Source of the DNA: Rhodobacteraceae bacterium UBA2776 | GTDB taxonomy: Bacteria > Pseudomonadota > Alphaproteobacteria > Rhodobacterales > Rhodobacteraceae | Direction: 5' to 3' | DNA: 19,865 nucleotides | Assembly (NCBI GenBank): GCA_002352425.1 | Contig: DEIK01000105.1 | Coordinates: 40,592 to 60,456, forward strand | Part shown: positions 15,198 through 19,865 of the stretch, one piece after another | Position numbering within the stretch: the stretch's first letter is position 1 | How the letters are laid out: each line of letters opens with the position of its first letter | Translations under genes and position numbers: made by a program | The notes under the pieces: generated by a model | Databases searched by the model: none | What the model was told of the DNA's origin: nothing | Seen by the model: only the letters and a program-made list of their open reading frames with translations

Positions 15198-15437
15198 ATG
15201 AAAAAGATCGCAATCCAAGCTGCAACCATCCTCGCATTGACCGTAACTGCCGTGAGCGCCGAAGGCGAGATCGACACGGATGGTGACGGGCTGCTGTCCT
15301 ATAACGAGCTGCTGGCCGCACACCCTGAGCTGACGGAAGAGACCTTTGTGTCCATCGACACAAACGCGGATGGGGCTGTCGACGCGGATGAGATGAAAAT
15401 GGCGAGTGAATCTGGGCTGCTGCCAGCCGAGGGCTAA
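15198..15437 (+). CDS. Small secreted EF-hand calcium-binding protein
   Basis: A 79-residue protein with an N-terminal signal peptide (MKKIAIQAATILALTVTAVSA, cleavage near residue 21) and two EF-hand loops. The loops are DTDGDGLLSYNE (26-37) and DTNADGAVDADE (54-65), both with the D-x-D/N-x-D-G...E ligand pattern needed for calcium. It is expected in the periplasm or outside the cell; what it does there is unknown. The start is ATG at 15198 with a strong AAGGAGA site. It diverges from an ECF sigma factor, so co-regulation is possible. Two hairpins follow the gene. Confidence 0.9.
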   Translation: MKKIAIQAATILALTVTAVSAEGEIDTDGDGLLSYNELLAAHPELTEETFVSIDTNADGAVDADEMKMASESGLLPAEG

Positions 15438-15460
15438 ACCCAAGTTAACCACTCACGAAA

Positions 15461-15490
15461 TTTCCAGCGCATCACCCTATGCGCTGGAAA
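15461..15490 (-). terminator. Hairpin in the convergent region, probable ilvIH terminator
   Basis: TTTCCAGCGCA (15461-15471) and TGCGCTGGAAA (15480-15490) make a perfect 11-bp stem with an 8-nt loop. On the minus strand the hairpin is followed by TTTCG, 52 nt after the ilvH stop, consistent with a terminator for ilvIH with a short T tract. Confidence 0.55.
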
Positions 15491-15494
15491 CTTT

Positions 15495-15539
15495 AGAGGC
15501 TCCGCAAACCCCAGTGCCTTCAATGCGGGGCCTCTTTTT
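15495..15539 (+). terminator. Intrinsic terminator of the EF-hand gene
   Basis: AGAGGC-T-CCGCA (15495-15506) pairs with TGCGG-G-GCCTCT (15524-15535) through 11 pairs and one T-G wobble. The loop is 17 nt and four further T residues follow the stem. It reads on the plus strand, converging with ilvH. Confidence 0.75.
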
Positions 15540-15541
15540 GC

Positions 15542-16105
15542 TCAAGCGGTGCCGCGTGAAATAGCAGCGACACCTGTGCGGGCCGTTTCGGTCAGGCCCA
15601 AGGGGCGCATCAAATCGGCAAAGGCGTCGATTTTCTCGGATGTTCCGGTCATTTCAAACACGAAGCTTTCCAGCGTGCTGTCCACCACATTGGCGCGGAA
15701 AATATCGGCCAAACGCAAGGCCTCAACTCGCTTGTCTCCGGAACCCGTGACCTTGAACAGCGCCAGTTCACGTTCCAGATAGGGGCCTTCAACAGTCAGA
15801 TCATTGACGGAATGGACCGGAATGATCCGGCCCAACTGTGCCTTGATCTGTTCAATCACCTGCGGCGTACCGGTGGTTACGATGGTGATGCGCGAGGTAT
15901 GATATTCCTCGTTGATCTCGGCCACCGTGAGGCTTTCAATGTTATACCCACGTCCGGAAAACAATCCGATCACGCGGGCCAGAACACCAGCCTCGTTATC
16001 CACTACAACTGTTAGAGTGTGGCTTTCGATAACTTCAGCGTTGGGGTTTTTTAGATCGTAGGCCGAGTGGGCCGACGATCCTTTTTTGATATTGAGTGCA
16101 GACAT
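15542..16105 (-). CDS. ilvH: Acetolactate synthase small (regulatory) subunit
   Basis: Regulatory subunit (also named IlvN) that activates the catalytic subunit and gives valine feedback inhibition. It has 187 residues from ATG at 16105, chosen because AAGAAAGG lies just upstream; the longer frame from 16168 would overlap ilvI. The ACT domain begins at about residue 29 (HTLTVVVDNEAGVLARVIGLFSGRGYNIESL). The second domain contains RELALFKV and ADIFRANVVDSTLESFVFEMTG. It starts 13 bp after the ilvI stop and shares that gene's attenuated promoter. Confidence 0.96.
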   Translation of the reverse strand: MSALNIKKGSSAHSAYDLKNPNAEVIESHTLTVVVDNEAGVLARVIGLFSGRGYNIESLTVAEINEEYHTSRITIVTTGTPQVIEQIKAQLGRIIPVHSVNDLTVEGPYLERELALFKVTGSGDKRVEALRLADIFRANVVDSTLESFVFEMTGTSEKIDAFADLMRPLGLTETARTGVAAISRGTA

Positions 16106-16118
16106 TTGTCGACCTTTC

Positions 16119-17873
16119 TTAAACCAAAACTGCGCCGGAATTGCCGATAACCCCTTGGGTTTCAGCATTGCCCATCAGCATTTCATTATGGGGTGCGCCC
16201 GACGGGATCATCGGGAAACAGTTCTCGTGTTTTTCAACCAGGCAGTCAAAGATGACGGGCCCGTCGTGGTTGATCATTTCCATAATGGCGTCATCCAAAT
16301 CAGCAGGGTCCTCGACACGAATGCCCTTGGCACCAAAGGCATCGGCCAATTTGACGAAATCGGGCAGGGCTTCTTGCCAAGTGTTGGAGTACCGTTCGCC
16401 ATGCAGTAATTCCTGCCATTGGCGCACCATACCCAGCCGTTCATTGTTCAAAATGAACTGTTTGGCGGGCAGGCGGTATTGAACGGCGGTGCCCATTTCC
16501 TGCATGTTCATCAACCATGATCCTTCGCCAGACACGTTGATCACCAAGGCATCAGGATGCGCCAATTGCACGCCCAAGGACGCCGGATGACCATAGCCCA
16601 TGGTGCCCAAACCGCCGGAGGTCATCAAGCGGTTCGGCTCATCGAACGCGAGATATTGCGCGGCCCACATTTGGTGTTGCCCAACTTCGGTGGTGATATA
16701 GCGATCATGCTTGGCCGTCAGTGCCTGCAAACGCTCCAACGCATATTGCGGCTTGATGACTTTGCCGACCTGCTCATAGGATAGGCATTTCACGGCCTTC
16801 CACTCGGCAATCTGCGTCCACCACTTTTTCAAGCCAGCCTTGTTGGTTTTGCGACCACGCGATTTCCAGATTTTCAGCATATCTTCCAGAATATGGCCAA
16901 CATCGCCAACAATCGGCAGATCAACTGCAATCACCTTGTTGATCGAGGAAGGGTCAATGTCGATATGGGCTTTGCGGGAATTGGGGCTGAAATCCTCGAC
17001 CCGCCCGGTGATGCGATCATCAAAGCGCGCGCCGATGTTGATCATCAAATCACACCCGTGCATTGCCAAATTGGCCTCATACAGCCCGTGCATGCCCAGC
17101 ATGCCCAACCAGTTTTTGCCCGATGCCGGATAAGCGCCCAACCCCATCAGGGTCGAGGTTACCGGAATGCCTGAAGCATCCGCCAATTCACGTAGCAACT
17201 GGCTGGCGGCCGGGCCAGAGTTGATCACGCCGCCGCCGGTGTAAAAGATCGGGCGCTCGGCCTTTTCCATCATCTCGACCAATGCGGTGATCGCACCAAT
17301 GTCGCCTTTGATCTGCGGTTCATAGCGCGTGGATTTGGCTTTTTGCATTGGCGTGTAAGGGCCTTCTGCGAATTGAACGTCTTTTGGAACGTCAATCAAA
17401 ACCGGACCAGGGCGACCAGAAGTGGCCACATGGAATGCCTGATGGATCACCTCGGACAGTTTGGCGGTCTCTTTGACCAACCAGTTGTGCTTGGTGCAGG
17501 GGCGGGTGATGCCAACGGTGTCGGCCTCCTGAAAGGCATCATTGCCAATCATAAAGGTTGGAACCTGGCCGGACAAAACAACGATCGGAATGCTGTCCAT
17601 CAAGGCGTCGGTCAAACCCGTCACCGCATTGGTCGCGCCCGGACCAGAAGTCACCAGCGCAACGCCGGGTTTGCCGGTTGAGCGGGCATAGCCCTCGGCA
17701 GCATGGATCGCGGCCTGTTCGTGGCGGACCAGAATGTGGCGAATATCGTTCTGTTGAAAGATTTCATCATAAATCGGTAGCACAGCACCGCCGGGGTATC
17801 CGAATATGACATCTACACCCTGATCTTTCAGGGCTTGCAGGATCATCTTGGCGCCGGTCATTTGACGTGTCAT
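16119..17873 (-). CDS. ilvI: Acetolactate synthase large (catalytic) subunit
   Basis: ThDP-dependent enzyme (also named IlvB) of the first common step of valine, leucine and isoleucine synthesis. It has 584 residues. The N-terminal ThDP domain has FGYPGGAVLPIYD and the catalytic glutamate E52 in RHEQAA. The central FAD/Rossmann domain includes PASGKNWLGMLGMHG. The C-terminal cofactor motif reads GEGSWLMNMQEM...ILNN, with Glu where the common motif has Asp; alphaproteobacterial homologues typically carry GE at this place. The start is ATG at 17873 with GGAGAG upstream. ilvH follows after 13 bp. The 5' leader contains an attenuator with a leader peptide rich in Val, Leu and Ile codons. Confidence 0.97.
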   Translation of the reverse strand: MTRQMTGAKMILQALKDQGVDVIFGYPGGAVLPIYDEIFQQNDIRHILVRHEQAAIHAAEGYARSTGKPGVALVTSGPGATNAVTGLTDALMDSIPIVVLSGQVPTFMIGNDAFQEADTVGITRPCTKHNWLVKETAKLSEVIHQAFHVATSGRPGPVLIDVPKDVQFAEGPYTPMQKAKSTRYEPQIKGDIGAITALVEMMEKAERPIFYTGGGVINSGPAASQLLRELADASGIPVTSTLMGLGAYPASGKNWLGMLGMHGLYEANLAMHGCDLMINIGARFDDRITGRVEDFSPNSRKAHIDIDPSSINKVIAVDLPIVGDVGHILEDMLKIWKSRGRKTNKAGLKKWWTQIAEWKAVKCLSYEQVGKVIKPQYALERLQALTAKHDRYITTEVGQHQMWAAQYLAFDEPNRLMTSGGLGTMGYGHPASLGVQLAHPDALVINVSGEGSWLMNMQEMGTAVQYRLPAKQFILNNERLGMVRQWQELLHGERYSNTWQEALPDFVKLADAFGAKGIRVEDPADLDDAIMEMINHDGPVIFDCLVEKHENCFPMIPSGAPHNEMLMGNAETQGVIGNSGAVLV

Positions 17874-17940
17874 CTTTCTCTCTCCGTCTATGGTCTATTT
17901 AGTCGTTTCGCGGTGAAGCCTTGAAAAAGTCGTGGCCCAT

Positions 17941-17964
17941 AAAAAAACCCCCGATTTTCGGGGG
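17941..17964 (-). terminator. Attenuator terminator of the ilvIH operon
   Basis: On the minus strand CCCCCGA-AAA-TCGGGGG (17948-17964) runs into seven T residues (17941-17947). It lies upstream of ilvI, between the leader peptide and the structural gene, so it is a conditional terminator rather than the end of a unit. Confidence 0.9.
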
Positions 17965-18008
17965 TGCATGGGATTACCGTTATGGTTGTCTTTACAGACC
18001 CATGCACC
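17963..18008 (-). promoter_or_regulatory. Antiterminator pairing of the ilvIH attenuator
   Basis: On the transcript, GGTGCATGGG within leader codons 11-14 (plus-strand 17999-18008) is perfectly complementary over 10 bases to CCCATGCACC (plus-strand 17963-17972). That second element overlaps the first two C residues of the terminator stem. A ribosome stalled on the early Val/Leu/Ile codons would leave the first element free to pair and hinder the terminator. A ribosome reaching the stop would cover it and allow termination. Confidence 0.8.
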
Positions 18009-18039
18009 AATATTCCACAATCACAAGTAGGACGTTCAT
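17992..18039 (-). CDS. ilvIH leader peptide (15 residues, MNVLLVIVEYWCMGL)
   Basis: A short open frame, ATG at 18039 to TAA at 17992-17994, preceded by AAAGGAGC as an excellent ribosome-binding site. Codons 3-8 are Val-Leu-Leu-Val-Ile-Val, exactly the three branched-chain amino acids made by the pathway downstream. The frame is followed by mutually exclusive antiterminator and terminator stems, and lies 118 bp upstream of ilvI. This fits the classical leader-peptide attenuation known for ilv operons of proteobacteria. The peptide itself presumably has no function beyond sensing charged tRNA-Val, tRNA-Leu and tRNA-Ile. Confidence 0.88.
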   Translation of the reverse strand: MNVLLVIVEYWCMGL

Positions 18040-18066
18040 GCCCAAAGCTCCTTTGTTATTAGCGTG

Positions 18067-18095
18067 ACTTTATGTTTGCCATCAGGGGGCGTCAA
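18067..18095 (-). promoter_or_regulatory. Sigma-70 type promoter of the ilvIH leader
   Basis: On the minus strand TTGACG (18090-18095) and TAAAGT (18067-18072) are separated by 17 bp. Transcription would start near 18060, about 20 nt before the leader peptide, which suits an attenuator. Confidence 0.65.
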
Positions 18096-18155
18096 CAGCC
18101 AATTGCGCAAATAATGTGTCGCCAGAGCATCATTTTAGGTTTTATTATTGCGTTT

Positions 18156-18240
18156 GGGCGGGGTTCTGGCGAAGTTTTGGCAAGGCGGCCCGCTGTGAGG
18201 GGGGGGCGGGGCGGGCTGATCGCGGGGCGGGGGAGGGCGA
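18156..18240. other. G-rich tract, potential G-quadruplex (18199-18237)
   Basis: Six plus-strand G runs of 3-8 bases occur within 39 bp (18199-18237), separated by single C or A bases apart from one 8-bp gap. The stretch lies between the ilv promoter and the TRAP operon. It satisfies the usual four-run G-quadruplex pattern on the plus strand. The remaining sequence up to 18371 turns sharply AT-rich (TTTAAA-TAG-TTTAAA at 18255-18269) and presumably contains the TRAP promoter, which I could not pin down. Confidence 0.5.
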
Positions 18241-18371
18241 ATACCCTAACTTTGTTTAAATAGTTTAAAAATATTGTTTTCAGTCTGGCATTCTGACGAT
18301 AAGGTCGCGACACCATAAACGACCAATCCGTCATATTGAACGGACAAAAACTCTACGGGAGGAGTAATTCT

Positions 18372-19457
18372 ATGGATCGTCGCTCATTTTTGAGAACTTC
18401 TGCACTTGGTGGCACCGCCGCCGCTGCATCTACACTGGCCGCACCGGCATATGCCCAAGGCAAAAAAGTATTGACCATGGTTCAGTCATGGCCTCGTGGT
18501 TTCGCGGTTTTGGATGACGCCGCTGTTTACGTTGAAAAAATGGTTGCTGAAATGTCTGATGGCAATTTGACCATCGAGAAAAAAGCCCCAGGCGAGCTGG
18601 TTGGCGCGTTGGAAGTGTTTGACGCGGTTTCATCCGGTCAGGCCGATATGTACCACTCGGCTGATTACTATTTCATCGGTCAGCACCCGGGTTATGCCTA
18701 TTTCACAGCCGTTCCATTTGGCGGCACAGCCCAAGAGCTGACAAACTGGTACCACCACGGTGGTGGTCAGGAACTACATGATGAGCTGGGCCAGATCTTT
18801 AACCTGAAATCATTCCTTGCAGGTAACTCCGGATCCCAATCCGGTGGTTGGTTCCGCAACGAAATCAAATCTGCCGAAGATTTCAACGGTTTGAAATTCC
18901 GTATGCCGGGCCTTGGTGGCAAGGTTCTGGGTAAACTGGGTGCTTCTGTTCAGAACATCCCGGGTGGCGAGCTGTATCAGGCGCTGTCTTCGGGTGCTCT
19001 GGATGGTCTGGAGTGGGTTGGCCCATTCGCAGATGAGCGGGCAGGCTTCCAGGAAGTTGCCAAAGTTTACTACACAGCGGGTTTCCACGAGCCAGGCTCC
19101 GGTCTTGCGCTGGGTATGAACCTTGATGTTTGGAATGACCTGACACCAGCACACCAAGCGATCATCAAATACGCGGCGATGGCGACCACACACACACAAT
19201 TGGCTGAAACACTGGCCAATAACGGTGCAGCCCTGAAACGTCTGCAAGCGCAGGGTGTTAAAACCATGCAGTTCTCTGATGATGTTTGGGATGCGTTTGG
19301 TAAAGCGTCTGCCGAAGTTATGGACGAAAACATGGGCGACGAATTGTTCGCGAAAATCCGTGGCAGCTTTGAGGAGTCGATGGCGTCTTCTTCCAGCTGG
19401 ATCGACAAATCAGATGGCTATTACGTTTCACAACGTAACCGCGTTCTGGGCGGCTGA
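18372..19457 (+). CDS. TRAP transporter substrate-binding protein (DctP family, TakP-like), Tat-exported
   Basis: Periplasmic solute receptor of a tripartite ATP-independent transporter, 361 residues. I chose ATG at 18372 with GGGAGGAG as ribosome-binding site; a frame from 18336 adds 12 residues and spoils the signal. The N-terminus DRRSFLRTSALGG is a twin-arginine signal, with cleavage after AYA at about residue 28, so it is probably exported folded. Family features are GLKFRMPG with R177, the conserved carboxylate-binding arginine; GGELYQALSSGALDGLEWVGP (198-218); and a central SADYYFIGQHPG segment. This pattern resembles the 2-oxoacid binding protein TakP, so an organic-acid substrate is likely but not proven. 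The downstream gene encodes the small permease. Confidence 0.92.
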   Translation: MDRRSFLRTSALGGTAAAASTLAAPAYAQGKKVLTMVQSWPRGFAVLDDAAVYVEKMVAEMSDGNLTIEKKAPGELVGALEVFDAVSSGQADMYHSADYYFIGQHPGYAYFTAVPFGGTAQELTNWYHHGGGQELHDELGQIFNLKSFLAGNSGSQSGGWFRNEIKSAEDFNGLKFRMPGLGGKVLGKLGASVQNIPGGELYQALSSGALDGLEWVGPFADERAGFQEVAKVYYTAGFHEPGSGLALGMNLDVWNDLTPAHQAIIKYAAMATTHTQLAETLANNGAALKRLQAQGVKTMQFSDDVWDAFGKASAEVMDENMGDELFAKIRGSFEESMASSSSWIDKSDGYYVSQRNRVLGG

Positions 19458-19477
19458 TCTAAACCACACTAATATCT

Positions 19478-19508
19478 AAGGGGCTGCGGGACCATCCTGC
19501 GGCCCCTT
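19478..19508 (+). terminator. Strong hairpin between TRAP binding-protein and permease genes
   Basis: AAGGGGCTGCGGGA (19478-19491) and TCCTGCGGCCCCTT (19495-19508) pair along 14 positions with two G-U wobbles and a CCA loop, 20 nt after the stop. No T tract follows, so read-through is expected. Such a stem would protect the binding-protein mRNA and reduce permease expression, a common arrangement in binding-protein transporters. Confidence 0.7.
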
Positions 19509-19574
19509 GTACAATGACTGTTCTACGACGACGCAAGAATAAAAGACCCTAAAAACAGGGTGACGGGGGGAAAT

Positions 19575-19865
19575 ATGCAAAGCGAAGGCGCGATTAGCCT
19601 GTTGGGAATCCTTATGGGCCTGTTCAATGGCATCATTTGGATTGTGCAAAACATCGCAATGGCATTTTACAATTTCGGCTATGCGGTCAGCCATCCAAGC
19701 CTGTGGCTGGACTGGTCCAATAAAGAATCGATCATGCGCTTTATCTACTACGGTGGGTCGCGTGAATTCTTCTTTGTTGTGCTGACGATCGTGTTGCTGA
19801 TCACGGCCTATGGCATGTGGCGCAACGCCTTTATGTGGGGGTGTGTACGGCTGCTTGAGGGGTTC
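19575..19865 (+). CDS. TRAP transporter small permease subunit (DctQ type), 3' end missing
   Basis: Open frame from ATG at 19575 to the window edge, 97 residues visible, with GGGGGGAAAT just before the start. The protein begins MQSEGAISLLGILMGLFNGIIWIVQNIAMAF and continues with an amphipathic stretch and a second membrane segment FFFVVLTIVLLITAYGMW. This fits the N-terminal half of a small TRAP permease with four membrane helices. It lies 117 bp downstream of the binding-protein gene on the same strand. The large permease (DctM) is expected next, outside the window. Confidence 0.82.
   Translation, partial: MQSEGAISLLGILMGLFNGIIWIVQNIAMAFYNFGYAVSHPSLWLDWSNKESIMRFIYYGGSREFFFVVLTIVLLITAYGMWRNAFMWGCVRLLEGF

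Noticed and set aside
18336..18371. Upstream ATG extending the TRAP binding protein by 12 residues
   Set aside because: The extension would place MNGQKLYGRSNS before a complete twin-arginine signal, while GGGAGGAG is ideally placed for the ATG at 18372.

Overview
The window looks like a chromosomal segment of an alphaproteobacterium of the Rhodobacterales (Roseobacter group). The evidence is the combined character of the proteins: a long class II (B12-dependent) ribonucleotide reductase with a C-terminal cysteine cluster, a tandem two-domain cold-shock protein, a divergent polysaccharide deacetylase, a TakP-like TRAP binding protein, and an acetolactate synthase with the alphaproteobacterial GE-type cofactor motif. 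GC content is moderate. I see no phage genes, transposases, CRISPR arrays or inteins. This is ordinary core genome, and its most interesting content is regulatory RNA and DNA between the genes.

Layout. Positions 1-840 (+) hold the 3' part of a divergent polysaccharide deacetylase gene. It converges on a minus-strand run: trpE (932-2440) follows a PpiD-like periplasmic folding factor (2453-4303) by 12 bp, and upstream of both lies a class I/II aminotransferase (4520-5704). Further upstream on the same strand is the compact operon fabI-lysE-gpt (7760 down to 5806), which ends in an intrinsic terminator. That terminator is nested in a 19-nt imperfect inverted repeat occupying the leader of the aminotransferase gene. 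Diverging from fabI is a plus-strand series: pdxH, a double cold-shock-domain protein directly abutting a secreted DUF192 protein, tRNA-Pro(UGG), and the 1232-residue nrdJ. nrdJ has a 543-bp upstream region with operator-like repeats spaced 32 bp apart, and a structured 3' region ending in a strong terminator.

An ECF-type sigma factor (minus) and a small secreted EF-hand protein (plus) then diverge from a shared 272-bp region; no anti-sigma gene is next to them. The minus-strand ilvI-ilvH operon (acetolactate synthase) follows. Its leader contains a classical translation-coupled attenuator: a 15-residue leader peptide beginning MNVLLVIV, a 10-bp antiterminator pairing and a U-tailed terminator. 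The window ends with a plus-strand TRAP transporter operon (Tat-exported binding protein, strong intergenic hairpin, small permease cut by the window edge), separated from the ilv promoter by an unusually G-rich tract.

Functionally the genes cover amino-acid supply (trpE, ilvIH, an aminotransferase, an amino-acid exporter-like LysE protein), nucleotide metabolism (nrdJ, gpt), fatty-acid synthesis (fabI), cofactor synthesis (pdxH), envelope protein folding (PpiD-like) and organic-acid uptake (TRAP). The strongest new observation is the short leader peptide plus attenuator of ilvIH. A perfect 22-bp palindrome and its 16-bp-core relative occur twice, each 65-70 nt downstream of a minus-strand gene, and may be a dispersed repeat, a terminator-like element or an operator.
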